From: Candidatus Woesearchaeota archaeon
GTDB taxonomy: Archaea; Nanoarchaeota; Nanoarchaeia; Woesearchaeales; CALCXY01
DNA length: 18,582 nt
NCBI GenBank assembly: GCA_030751555.1
Contig: JASMFX010000085.1
Span: 1 to 18,582, forward strand
Reading direction: 5' to 3'
Each line of letters begins with the position of its first letter. The stretch's first letter is position 1. This document shows, piece by piece, positions 6,764-15,306 of the stretch. The translations under genes were made by a program, and so were the position numbers. Below the pieces are notes generated by a model. That model was given only the letters and a program-made list of their open reading frames with translations, was not told where the DNA came from and did no database searches.

Positions 6764-7714
6764 ATGATAGATATCTATAAATTCCATGATGGAACAATCA
6801 GCAATACCGGTATCGATACCCTTTCTAGTCAATCTCACGTCTGGGCAGACTTAATTAACCCGACTCAAGAAGAGGTTAAACAAATAGCATTAAAAGCAGG
6901 AATCCCCTTAATCGACCTAAAGGAAACCCTAGACAAAGAAGAGCGTCCTAAAGTTATTGACTTAGATCATTACTCTTTAATCATCTTCAGAGCGCCTTTC
7001 TTCAACAATGGCGAGGTATCCACAACGCCAGTCTCAATATTCCTCTCAAAAAATAAGAATAACGTCATAACAATCAGATTAAAAGAGATAAAATCTATAA
7101 GAAAGATTAAAGAAGAACTAGCGAATAACAAAACAGCCATCTTCGAAAAGGGCCTAAGTTATTTCGTCTACCGTCTTCTAGACGTCATTCTAGAGAGTTA
7201 TTTCAGAATACTCGATTATGTTGAGGAAACAATTGATAAAATTGAAGACAGAGTCTTAGAAAGGCCAGATAAAAAGGTGGTTGAACAGATATTTGAGACT
7301 AAAAAGATCTTAATCTATTTCCACAAAGCCCTAACAGCTAACAGGGAAGTAATTTCATACATAGAAAAAGAATACTCCCCTCATGTCAATAAGAGAGACA
7401 TCAAACAGTTTAAGATACTCTACAATGATGTAATCCAGTTAATTGACATGGAAAGTACCTACAGAGACATTTTAACTGGCAGTTTAGATATATATCTATC
7501 CTCAGTTTCAAACAACCTAAATATCATAATTAAAAAGATGACTGCTATGGCATCATTCATTCTTATTCCTACTTTAATCTCAGGAATCTACGGTATGAAC
7601 TTCAAATGGCTGCCAGAACTAGGGTGGAAGTATGGTTACTTCTTCTCGCTGGGACTCATGGTATTCTCAGTAATGCTTATGTATTTCTACTTTAAGAAGA
7701 AAGGTTGGATTTAA
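6764..7714 (+). CDS. corA: CorA family magnesium/divalent cation transporter
   Basis: Inner-membrane channel for Mg2+ (or Co2+/Ni2+) of the CorA/MIT family, acting as a pentamer. The 316-residue length is usual. The cytosolic N-terminal part includes the WADLINPTQEEVKQIA segment (residues about 28-43) and KEERPKVIDLDHYSLIIFRAP, both typical of the alpha/beta domain. A long helix follows (about 150-250). Two C-terminal membrane helices are seen at about 256-276 and 291-311. The signature GMN (277-279) sits at the end of the first helix in YGMNFKWLPELGW, and a lysine-rich KKKGWI tail ends the protein. In the loop, LPEL replaces the more common MPEL, a minor variation. The gene stands alone, has a probable leaderless promoter, and converges with the MoxR operon 46 bp downstream. 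Confidence 0.95.
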   Translation: MIDIYKFHDGTISNTGIDTLSSQSHVWADLINPTQEEVKQIALKAGIPLIDLKETLDKEERPKVIDLDHYSLIIFRAPFFNNGEVSTTPVSIFLSKNKNNVITIRLKEIKSIRKIKEELANNKTAIFEKGLSYFVYRLLDVILESYFRILDYVEETIDKIEDRVLERPDKKVVEQIFETKKILIYFHKALTANREVISYIEKEYSPHVNKRDIKQFKILYNDVIQLIDMESTYRDILTGSLDIYLSSVSNNLNIIIKKMTAMASFILIPTLISGIYGMNFKWLPELGWKYGYFFSLGLMVFSVMLMYFYFKKKGWI

Positions 7715-7729
7715 TCAACTAAACCAACC
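7703..7729. terminator. Possible hairpin between convergent corA and DUF58 genes
   Basis: The 6-bp inverted repeat ggttgg (7703-7708) and ccaacc (7724-7729) spans the corA stop codon. There is no long T run after it on either strand. It may mark the shared end of two convergent transcripts, but the support is weak. Confidence 0.2.
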
Positions 7730-7760
7730 AAAACCTTAGCAACCATTCAATTACACCTAA

Positions 7761-8609
7761 TCAACCCAATATTTTGTAAAACGCATCAAATATTGAGGTG
7801 TCAGTTGTAATTGTATAAAAATTTATTCCAAGACTAGTACACGCATCATCAATCTTAGAAATATGTTCATCTAACATTTTTTGGTAACCCATCCTGGATC
7901 TCTGACTTATATAAGTCCTTAGTTTCTCTTTCGTTTCGCTGTCTTCCAACTTAAAGTCTCCACTAAACTTAAGATCTTTCTCAACAGGGTCAAGAACTTG
8001 GATAACCTTAACTTGATTCCTTCCAAACAATTGGACTGCCTTAATAACCTCACTAGGATCGATAAGAAAATCGGATATCAAAAATATCATTGCTCTACTT
8101 CCAATAACCTTCCTGTACTGAGTTATGGCCTCTAAAACTTTAGATGTCCCCTCCGTCTTTAATTTATTCAGATGGTGTACCATTGACGCAAGCTGAGACA
8201 TCCCCCGATTAGGTCTAAATACCTCAAGACTTTCAGCAAAAGTTGAAAACATAAACTTTTCATTACCTTTCATAGCAAGATACGCAAAACCAACACCAAG
8301 CATAGAGGCATAGTCAAACTTAGTAATTTGTTTCCCAAAATTCATACTTGCACTGCTGTCGATTATGACATGCACAACTAAACTCCTCTCTTCTTCAAAG
8401 GTCTTAATCATTAAGTCATCTGTTCTTGCAAAAACCTTCCAATCAATTGCTCTAAAGTCATCTCCTGGAGCATAGACTCTATGATCCTTGAATATGATGC
8501 CTCTTCCAAGTGCAATCGACTTTCTAGGTCCTGAATATTTAGAGGTAACTCTTTTATTCAAGACCAAACTAAACTTCGCCAGCTGACTTAGATAACTTGT
8601 ATCAATCAT
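7761..8609 (-). CDS. DUF58 family vWA protein (MoxR partner)
   Basis: Cytosolic vWA-like protein, 282 residues, that normally works with a MoxR AAA+ ATPase. The DUF58 signature is clear at about 46-75: VYAPGDDFRAIDW, KVFARTDDL and KTFEEER. The vWA domain follows with a complete metal-ion site DSSAS (D84, S86, S88), then EGTSKVLEAI and a conserved Asp in FLISDFLID. The C-terminal half continues the Rossmann-like fold and ends without a membrane segment. Translation starts at ATG 8607-8609 after an AAGGTGAG ribosome-binding site with about 8 nt spacing. It is the last gene of the seven-gene operon, 64 bp after MoxR. The exact client is unknown. The pair is generally thought to insert metals or cofactors, or to remodel membrane-linked complexes. 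Confidence 0.92.
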   Translation of the reverse strand: MIDTSYLSQLAKFSLVLNKRVTSKYSGPRKSIALGRGIIFKDHRVYAPGDDFRAIDWKVFARTDDLMIKTFEEERSLVVHVIIDSSASMNFGKQITKFDYASMLGVGFAYLAMKGNEKFMFSTFAESLEVFRPNRGMSQLASMVHHLNKLKTEGTSKVLEAITQYRKVIGSRAMIFLISDFLIDPSEVIKAVQLFGRNQVKVIQVLDPVEKDLKFSGDFKLEDSETKEKLRTYISQRSRMGYQKMLDEHISKIDDACTSLGINFYTITTDTSIFDAFYKILG

Positions 8610-8632
8610 TTGATTTTCTCACCTTCTAATCT

Positions 8633-8668
8633 CCATCATCACCACAATCATTGCCATCATCACCACAA
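8633..8668. repeat. 15-bp direct repeat in the MoxR-DUF58 gap
   Basis: The sequence ccatcatcaccacaa occurs at 8633-8647 and 8654-8668, a 21-bp period filling most of the 64-bp intercistronic gap. On the minus strand it contains many ATG and GTG triplets. One gives a 12-codon frame (MAMIVVMMEIRR, 8619-8657) whose stop falls in the ribosome-binding site of the DUF58 gene. It has only two copies, so it is not a CRISPR array. Confidence 0.6.
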
Positions 8669-8673
8669 CATCA

Positions 8674-9609
8674 TCATTTTAGTTTTGTAACTAGCTCTTT
8701 TATAGCATCATCAGTTGTAAGTCCCTTCCTCTCAGCTTCAAAGTTTAATATAATCCTATGCCGAAGAACTGGGAAAGCCATAGCATCAATATCCTCATTA
8801 CTTACATGATTTCTTCCCTTCATCAATGCTCTCGCCTTAGCAGCCAATATAAGCCCAATTGATGCTCTTGGTGAAGCCCCATACTGGATTAATTGTTTGT
8901 TAGTCCTTGTAGCTGCAATCATTTTAACAACTCTTTTTTTGATGTCATTTGCAACAGGCACTTGCCTTGTAAGGCCCTGCAGTGTTAGAAGCTGATTCTT
9001 AGTCAATGCATTCTTCAGTCTTCTATTTTTAATCTCTCCAGAGTATTCATCAACAATCTTTAACTCTTCATCCAGTGTAGGGTAATCTAATTTTACCTTC
9101 AACAAGAACCTGTCAGCCTGTGCCTCAGGTAACGGATAGGTTCCTTCTTGCTCTATCGGATTCTGTGTTGCCAGAACAAAAAAAGGCGGATCCAGTTTAA
9201 ATGTATTATTCCCAACCGTAACTTGTTTCTCCTGCATCGCTTCTAACATTGCAGATTGTGTTTTAGGAGTCGCTCTATTAATCTCATCAGCTAAAACAAT
9301 ATTTGCAAATACTGGCCCTGGCTGAAACTTGAAATCTCTCTTTCCCTTCTCCTCTGTAATGATGTATGTCCCAGTTATATCTGATGGCATTAGATCAGGA
9401 GTACTCTGAATCCTGTTAAACTTCAATTCCATCAACTCTGACAAAGTTTTGATAGCTAGGGTCTTTGCCAGCCCAGGATTTCCTTCAAGCAATGCATTGC
9501 TATCACACAATAAAGCAATGATAACATGTTCAAGCATTTCCCTCTGCCCAACTATGACTCTTTCAATCTCTTTCAATAACCCATCAAATAGTTCTTTGTA
9601 ATTTTTCAT
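8674..9609 (-). CDS. moxR: MoxR family AAA+ ATPase
   Basis: Cytosolic AAA+ ATPase of the MoxR group, about 311 residues, acting as a hexameric chaperone with vWA partners. Walker A is GNPGLAKT (43-50), Walker B ends in ADE (D108, E109) within IVLADEINRATPKTQ, and sensor 1 is ATQNP around N150. MLEAMQEKQVTV and EGTYPLPEAQADRF are classic MoxR signatures, and ASPRASIGLILAAKA is the sensor-2/lid region. The start is ambiguous. GTG 9618, ATG 9615 and ATG 9609 are in frame, and ATG 9609 is chosen because GGGGTG lies 8 nt upstream of it. A 15-codon frame (9615-9662) ends exactly at the alternative ATG. It is sixth in the operon, between a small membrane protein and the DUF58 protein. Confidence 0.95.
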   Translation of the reverse strand: MKNYKELFDGLLKEIERVIVGQREMLEHVIIALLCDSNALLEGNPGLAKTLAIKTLSELMELKFNRIQSTPDLMPSDITGTYIITEEKGKRDFKFQPGPVFANIVLADEINRATPKTQSAMLEAMQEKQVTVGNNTFKLDPPFFVLATQNPIEQEGTYPLPEAQADRFLLKVKLDYPTLDEELKIVDEYSGEIKNRRLKNALTKNQLLTLQGLTRQVPVANDIKKRVVKMIAATRTNKQLIQYGASPRASIGLILAAKARALMKGRNHVSNEDIDAMAFPVLRHRIILNFEAERKGLTTDDAIKELVTKLK

Positions 9610-9708
9610 TCTCATCACACCCCATATTTTGTTTTTTTAGTTTTATCATTTTCACCATTCATCCTTTATTTCTATCTTTTTATTATTTATTTTTATTTAT
9701 CCTAATTA

Positions 9709-10479
9709 TTATCCCTTCAACTTCTCATAATAAGCCTTCACAAGCTCCTGCTGTTCTTTAGGGATGTTCTCCTCATAAACAACAGAAGACTCAACAAAAA
9801 CTTCAGAGGGAAACGTTTCATCAAACTGCCTTCGTTCAATATCCCCTCCCTCCCTCACACTAACTTTATAATTCGAAGGTCTGATCTTAATGCTAAGTTC
9901 ATTATCTCCCAGCTGTGCAACAGAGTCATCCCCATAAATATCCTCACTTATATTCAGTTCAACTGAAACATCACCTTTGCCTTTTAACAATGTCCTATTC
10001 ATTAATTTTTCCATCATCATTGATGAAGATAAGCTAGCAATATCAACATTCAAGACAGCAATAAGGACAATCAGGAAACATAGGACTATACTTATTGTAA
10101 TCTTCCAAGAAACTTCCTTTGTGTTAATAAAGGAAGAAACTCTAACTTGTTTCATATCTCCTATCACTTCTTTCTCAAGCTCATCAACGATAGGATTCTC
10201 AACTGCAGCATTATCTCTAGCTGTCCTTAATTTTTCTTTTAATAAATCATAATGTGATTCAACCAATCTAGCTTTATCTTTTTTCTGCATCTTCACATAA
10301 ATGAAGAAAACAAAATAAGCAATTGACGGTCCAAGGGCAGCCAAAGGATAGAAATTGAAAAATGTCAACAATAGATAAAATACTAAGAAGATTAACAAAG
10401 CATTCAACAACTCTTCAAAAATTAGAATGCCATCTAATGTAAAGTTCATCTCATTTAGTACTTTCTTAAATTGTTTCAT
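9709..10479 (-). CDS. Multi-TM membrane protein of the MoxR cluster
   Basis: An integral membrane protein of 256 residues from the chosen ATG. Two closely spaced hydrophobic helices lie near the N-terminus (ILIFEELLNALLIFLVFYLL and YPLAALGPSIAYFVFFIYV). A charged cytosolic helix follows (KARLVESHYDLLKEKLRTA), then a third membrane helix (ITISIVLCFLIVLIAVLN). A roughly 110-residue soluble tail ends SSVVYEENIPKEQQELVKAY. That ending resembles conserved membrane proteins that sit beside MoxR/DUF58/vWA genes in haloarchaea (DUF7502-like, from memory). An upstream in-frame TTG at 10492-10494 adds five residues. ATG 10477-10479 is preferred as the commoner codon, though its AAAGAAAG ribosome-binding site is weak. 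It follows the coiled-coil gene closely and precedes moxR by about 100 bp of purine-rich sequence. Confidence 0.7.
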   Translation of the reverse strand: MKQFKKVLNEMNFTLDGILIFEELLNALLIFLVFYLLLTFFNFYPLAALGPSIAYFVFFIYVKMQKKDKARLVESHYDLLKEKLRTARDNAAVENPIVDELEKEVIGDMKQVRVSSFINTKEVSWKITISIVLCFLIVLIAVLNVDIASLSSSMMMEKLMNRTLLKGKGDVSVELNISEDIYGDDSVAQLGDNELSIKIRPSNYKVSVREGGDIERRQFDETFPSEVFVESSVVYEENIPKEQQELVKAYYEKLKG

Positions 10480-10502
10480 CTTTCTTTTTTCCAATGGTTA
10501 TC

Positions 10503-10979
10503 TTATCCAGTGTATGTATCTAACTCCTCTTCGCAATTATCCCATTTACCTTTGTATTGAACCTTTAATGATCTTTCCGTATCTCTCTCCTCCTCAAATG
10601 TATCCCTTTCAGCCTTATAAGCATCTCTGTCATGTTCAGCAGTCGCCAAAAAACCCTGACTTTCAGTGTACAATCCTTGGAATTCTATCTTAGATTTTTC
10701 TTCTCTATCCTTCCAAGCCACCATCTCTTCATATTTCTCATTTAAACTCTTCTCTTTCTCAGCCTTTATCTGAAGTTGGATACTTGTTTGGTTCAGTTTT
10801 ATTTTCTCTTGCTGTAAATTAGATGTAACATCACTAAGTTCACCCAATTTACCCCTATACTCACTAGTTAGATTTTCAAAAGTTGTCTGATAATAAGCAG
10901 TAAAACCTGCAAAAACAAGCAGAGTCGCAATTATCAAAACAAACATCCCAAAGTTAACATCTCTTTTCATGACAGCCAT
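10503..10979 (-). CDS. Single-TM coiled-coil protein of the MoxR cluster
   Basis: A 158-residue protein with one N-terminal membrane helix (about 11-30, FGMFVLIIATLLVFAGFTAYY). Almost continuous charged heptad-like sequence follows (about 35-150), rich in Glu, Lys, Gln and Asp, ending EEELDTYTG. It is predicted to be a membrane-anchored coiled-coil rod on the outside or in the cytosol. The topology is unclear because the N-terminus is short and basic (MAVMKRDVN). A strong GAGGTGAG ribosome-binding site just upstream of ATG 10979 supports the start. No known family was recognised. Its position between the large vWA protein and the other MoxR-cluster genes suggests an assembly or scaffold partner of those membrane proteins. 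Confidence 0.65.
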   Translation of the reverse strand: MAVMKRDVNFGMFVLIIATLLVFAGFTAYYQTTFENLTSEYRGKLGELSDVTSNLQQEKIKLNQTSIQLQIKAEKEKSLNEKYEEMVAWKDREEKSKIEFQGLYTESQGFLATAEHDRDAYKAERDTFEEERDTERSLKVQYKGKWDNCEEELDTYTG

Positions 10980-10998
10980 AATCTCACCTCAATACAAA

Positions 10999-13485
10999 CT
11001 ATAATTCCTTACTCTTTTCATTAATCCTCCTGTAAAATATCTCATAAATAAAAGTTATGAGTGCAACTATAATCACAACATAAGCATAGTTAGTTGAATG
11101 TACTTTTATTCTTTTTGAAACTCTTTTTATTGTCGAAAGAATATCATCAGTATTTTCTGGTTCAAAGACTTCCCCGCCACTACTCTCAACAAGTTTTAAA
11201 AATTCTGGATTCAGACCAAGATTTTCATACTCATCATTATAGTTTACTGCAAACTCAGCTCCTAAAACAGTATGAAATCCAGTTTCTTTTGGAGTATATG
11301 ACGTTGAATACAAATTGACATCTCTCTTGTAGAATGTAAGTCCCTTAGCCTTAGGTAATTCATTCGAGACTACATTAATATCTGTATCCCTCCCTAAACC
11401 AGTATCTCTAATACTCACATCAAACTCCTTGTTCCTACTCATATCCCCTATAACCCAATTTACTATCTTCGTTATCAATTTAGAATTCTTTTTTGTCAAC
11501 AACTCGCCGCCCCATTTTGTACCATCATCAGTTGCCAAAGTAGCAACCCTCCCAATCCCAAATCTCCATACAGTAACCATTGGAATATTTTTATTAGTTG
11601 TAACTAACAGCCGGGAAGCAGGTTTAGGTATTACTAAATTGTACCCACTAACAACTGCACCCAAACTTAAATTGTAAGTTATGAAATGGGTACTCTCTAA
11701 TATCGACAAGCTGTTGAAAAAATCAGTCTCCTTCTGACTCTTATCTTGTTTTCCAAATAATATATTCAGTCTGTTTGAAGCATCAGTTGGGAAGTAAGCA
11801 CCATTTCCAAATAATGCAATCTGGGATAAAAGTTCATCATCCCTCTTAGAACTGCCGCCAATAATAACCTTAGTCTCATCAATTGAAGAACCAACACCCA
11901 CCACATAAATTTTAGTACCTCTATTCGCAACATCAAGTGCAGCTTGTCTTGTATCTTCTTTTAGCTTACTATAAGTTGTAGACCCGTCGCTGATAAATAT
12001 AATATTCTTACTCCCAGAAACACTTTTCAATAATTCATGCGCACTTAAGATCCCATAATCAAAATACGACTGCCCTCCAAATGATAGTCTGGATATCTTA
12101 TCTTTTGTTTCATTGATATGCTGCTTAAGGGGAAGTATTGGAGTTACTAATCCAATTTTTCTGCTCGCCCCATCACTATAGAATGTAATCACTCCTACAT
12201 TATTGTCAGGATGCAAACTTTCGATAACGCTTATCGCCAATGCCTTCTCAAGGCCAATATGGCTAGCCGTTCCTGAAGAAGCATCTATAACAACCATAAT
12301 ATTCACATCACTCTTCTCACCCTCTTCACCAGCTCCAACCTTCACAGGAAGCAGTGATTGATAAAGCTGAACTCCTCCATCTAAACTTTTTAAGCTATCA
12401 TCTCTGTCAAAAGACCTCTCCCCCCCAATAACAAAAAGTCCATTTCCATCAGAAACATAATTATTCAACAAATCAATTTTTGGAGCAATGTCCTGTGCAG
12501 GGATATCATTAATAATCACAGAAGAATATTTTCCTAAGTTACTAGGAAGCTCAGTCCCAACATCAACGTTATATATTTCCCTTAAGGATGCTTCCAACGG
12601 AGAACTTTTCTGAGATGCAAGAAAGATTAGCGGCCTTTGGATAACTTTAACTGCTTTGTAATATTTATTATTGCTTGAAAAGGAATCCCCTTCACCAACA
12701 TTAGTTAACCTAACTTCAATTCTATGATATCCATCAGAGAAACTTTTCAATACAGGATAAGTACTTGCTCCACTTCCATCCTCATCTCTTACTGCCTCAC
12801 CATCAACAAGTATTGTAATGTGGTATGAAATTTCTTCGCCAACATTATTTACAACAACATTAAAAAGCTCCTCAACATCAAGTATAGTTTGAGACGGCCC
12901 CTCAATCACAACTCCTACATCACTCTCAACAGGCTTTAATCTTATCGTATTGATTGTAGAATTCAAACCATTAGCAAAACTGATCATATCTCCCAACAAC
13001 TTACCTTTATTACTGTATCCATCAGAGACAACCAATACATTATCATCTCCTTGAATGTTCTGCAGGATTCCATCACCTATTGCAGAAACATCTCCCCTTC
13101 CAATGGATCTCATTTCAACAGGAATCCTATCCTTCAGTTCCTTATACACTCCATCAACTAGACTAGTATCAAACAAACCAAATGAAGATGAATTATCAAC
13201 TAGTATTGTCAGTGAAATGTCTCCTGGAACAATCTTCTCTTCTAAAATATATGGAGACGCAAGAGCAATTAATAACGCAGAAAAAATAACAATCCTTGTA
13301 ATCATCATTATCTTTCTCAAATTGTATTTCTCTTTCTTGTATTCTTTTTCTTCTTGGTCGCTCCTAAACTTTACAAGATTCTTCTTTATTATCAAAGGAA
13401 TGATGAATAACAGTAATGGGATTAACCATAGTAAGTAACTATACTTAAAGCAGATTTGACCAATACAATATGGCAGTAACATCAT
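10999..13485 (-). CDS. Large membrane protein with two vWA domains
   Basis: An 828-residue envelope protein of the BatA/BatB-like vWA class. Two membrane helices open it (about 16-34 and 60-78), followed by a first vWA domain with a complete metal-site motif DNSSS (D97, S99, S101) and a Ser/Gly-rich VVSDGYSNKG strand. A middle region contains beta-sandwich-like sequence and a glutamine-amidotransferase-like stretch (YVSDGNGLFVIGGERSFD). A second vWA domain starts near residue 400 with VVIDASSG, where the last serine of DxSxS is replaced by glycine, and has FISDGSTTYSK and IYVVGVGSS. A last helix (about 800-818) anchors the C-terminus before a basic tail. Most of the protein should lie between the second and last helix. 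It starts 2 bp after the BatA-like gene, and its ribosome-binding site GGGGGG is within that gene's last codons. Translational coupling is likely. Confidence 0.85.
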   Translation of the reverse strand: MMLLPYCIGQICFKYSYLLWLIPLLLFIIPLIIKKNLVKFRSDQEEKEYKKEKYNLRKIMMITRIVIFSALLIALASPYILEEKIVPGDISLTILVDNSSSFGLFDTSLVDGVYKELKDRIPVEMRSIGRGDVSAIGDGILQNIQGDDNVLVVSDGYSNKGKLLGDMISFANGLNSTINTIRLKPVESDVGVVIEGPSQTILDVEELFNVVVNNVGEEISYHITILVDGEAVRDEDGSGASTYPVLKSFSDGYHRIEVRLTNVGEGDSFSSNNKYYKAVKVIQRPLIFLASQKSSPLEASLREIYNVDVGTELPSNLGKYSSVIINDIPAQDIAPKIDLLNNYVSDGNGLFVIGGERSFDRDDSLKSLDGGVQLYQSLLPVKVGAGEEGEKSDVNIMVVIDASSGTASHIGLEKALAISVIESLHPDNNVGVITFYSDGASRKIGLVTPILPLKQHINETKDKISRLSFGGQSYFDYGILSAHELLKSVSGSKNIIFISDGSTTYSKLKEDTRQAALDVANRGTKIYVVGVGSSIDETKVIIGGSSKRDDELLSQIALFGNGAYFPTDASNRLNILFGKQDKSQKETDFFNSLSILESTHFITYNLSLGAVVSGYNLVIPKPASRLLVTTNKNIPMVTVWRFGIGRVATLATDDGTKWGGELLTKKNSKLITKIVNWVIGDMSRNKEFDVSIRDTGLGRDTDINVVSNELPKAKGLTFYKRDVNLYSTSYTPKETGFHTVLGAEFAVNYNDEYENLGLNPEFLKLVESSGGEVFEPENTDDILSTIKRVSKRIKVHSTNYAYVVIIVALITFIYEIFYRRINEKSKEL

Positions 13486-13487
13486 CG

Positions 13488-15305
13488 TTATAGGTCCCCC
13501 CTTCTTTTAACAACATAAAGTTCAATTATCAATAAGATCAACCCAATTGTAATTAATATCACATCAAGATTGAGATGTTTATTTCTACTCTCACTAGTTA
13601 CCTTAAAATTCTTTTTATCGTTTTGGAATTTTTCATTCTTTCCAACATCAGATTCCTTTTCATCAACTACATTTACAGCTACACTTTTACCATCGAATTG
13701 ATAGATTCCAGCTTCATCTAAAATAAGACTTGAAGCTTCCGTAGTTGTAGAGGGGGTCTTAATCTTCTGCTTCTCAACCTGGATTATTTTGCCAGCCTTG
13801 AAATTAAAAGAAGATATGTCTTCTGCCTCAATTAAAAAATTAATCAGTGAATCCCAAAAGATTGGGTAAGAAGGCAGCTGCCAGAAATCACTGCTGTCAT
13901 CATAAATACCATAGTAAAGTGCACTACCCTTGCCTATATCTTTAAGGGAAATCAAAGGACTTCCTTCTGATGTCGACGCTATTACAAGAGTATTATCTTC
14001 AGCAGTCCCGCTTACATATTTAGATACTGCAGCAAAACATCTGTCCTTCTGAAAATATCTTGTGAATTGATTAAACACATCAACGCAAACCTGAACATTA
14101 TTTTGTTGGACTCCTTGTGATTTAATCATCGCTAGGTCAGCCATCCTCATCTGATCGATATCGTCTTGCGCAGATATTATTACTTTGCCTCCTTTTTTTG
14201 CATAGTCGGACAAATCTTCAAAAGTTCCAGGAACATATTGAAATTTACTCAATATTATCACGTCATAATTTGGAAGCAATGACCTTTCAGGTGAAAAATA
14301 TTTAGTCTCAATTTCTATATCTCCAGAAGCCAAAAGTGCAGGAATTAATTTATTACCTCCATCATCTGTAACTAAGAGAACCTTTACCTTATCTTTAAGA
14401 GGGGCACTAACATAGAGTTTATTGTCAAGCTCAAAATCATCTTTTACATCGATGCTAATCTCACTCACTCCAGGGGAAGTTCTAAATTCAAAACTCTCAA
14501 CAGACTTAGGTAATATCTCAATTGGGTCTGACCTCCCAACCTTCTCCCCCTCCAGCTTAACCGTAATCGTCTCTTCTTTATCATTATAGTTCTTGACATA
14601 AACTTTAGTGGTATATTTATCAACATCCATGTCTATGATCCCTACATTTTTTACATTACCTGAAACATCAACAAAAACTACTTCAATTTCATTAGATGAT
14701 AATATTCTTTTTGCAACGTGAACATCAATACCATCACTATAGCTAAAATCGCTTATTACTACAACCCTTCCAGGTCGATTACCAAGTATTTCCTTCCCGA
14801 GAAGCATTGCATCACCTAAATTTGTAGATGTTGCTTTCGCCTTAACCTTCCCTAGTAGGTCGGCAGCAGTTTCGCTGTCTCCATCCTCAAGGACAATTAA
14901 AGGAGTATTCTCAGCTAACAATAAGCTTACTCTCCCACTTAGATATTGCCTAGCCTCATTAACTGCTTTTTGAAATCTAGTCCCTCCGCCATATTTGGTT
15001 TGCATAGATGCACTAACATCCAGAACAATGACCGTGTTCTCAGCAGTTATACTATGGGACAAAATAATGTAGGGCAACGCAATTGCAAATGCCATAAGGA
15101 GGATAGCAAATAACTGCAGAAAGAAAAGTAGATTTCTTGTCAACGTCCTAAAGAAAGAATGTTGTTTTGCAACCTTCTGTTGTTTTACGAGAAACATTAA
15201 TGAGGGAACAATCTTATTCTGCACCTTTGGCCTTCTGAGATATATTATTATAAATGGAACTAATGCCAATAGCGACCACAATCCACTTATATTATCGAAT
15301 GCCAT
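13488..15305 (-). CDS. BatA-type vWA membrane protein
   Basis: A 605-residue membrane protein with the BatA N-terminal domain (about 1-80). It starts with a first helix at about 8-23, continues through YLRRPKVQNKIVPSLMFL, the conserved cytosolic loop, and has a second helix at about 57-80. A vWA domain follows with the full metal-site motif DVSAS (D96, S98, S100) and VVISDFSYSDG. The long remainder contains beta-rich sequence and a glutamine-amidotransferase-like segment (LSDYAKKGGKVIISAQDD). A final helix (about 580-597, VILITIGLILLIIELYVV) is followed by a basic KRRGDL end. In bacteria, proteins of this layout act with MoxR and DUF58 proteins in envelope stress tolerance. The role in archaea is not established. 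The gap to the preceding AbrB-like stop codon is 1 bp and to the next start 2 bp, so it is tightly embedded in the operon. Confidence 0.87.
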   Translation of the reverse strand: MAFDNISGLWSLLALVPFIIIYLRRPKVQNKIVPSLMFLVKQQKVAKQHSFFRTLTRNLLFFLQLFAILLMAFAIALPYIILSHSITAENTVIVLDVSASMQTKYGGGTRFQKAVNEARQYLSGRVSLLLAENTPLIVLEDGDSETAADLLGKVKAKATSTNLGDAMLLGKEILGNRPGRVVVISDFSYSDGIDVHVAKRILSSNEIEVVFVDVSGNVKNVGIIDMDVDKYTTKVYVKNYNDKEETITVKLEGEKVGRSDPIEILPKSVESFEFRTSPGVSEISIDVKDDFELDNKLYVSAPLKDKVKVLLVTDDGGNKLIPALLASGDIEIETKYFSPERSLLPNYDVIILSKFQYVPGTFEDLSDYAKKGGKVIISAQDDIDQMRMADLAMIKSQGVQQNNVQVCVDVFNQFTRYFQKDRCFAAVSKYVSGTAEDNTLVIASTSEGSPLISLKDIGKGSALYYGIYDDSSDFWQLPSYPIFWDSLINFLIEAEDISSFNFKAGKIIQVEKQKIKTPSTTTEASSLILDEAGIYQFDGKSVAVNVVDEKESDVGKNEKFQNDKKNFKVTSESRNKHLNLDVILITIGLILLIIELYVVKRRGDL

Positions 15306-15306
15306 A

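Noticed and set aside
8633..8668. Start of a CRISPR array
   Set aside because: There are only two 15-bp copies with a 6-bp spacing, in an operon gap, with no cas genes nearby.
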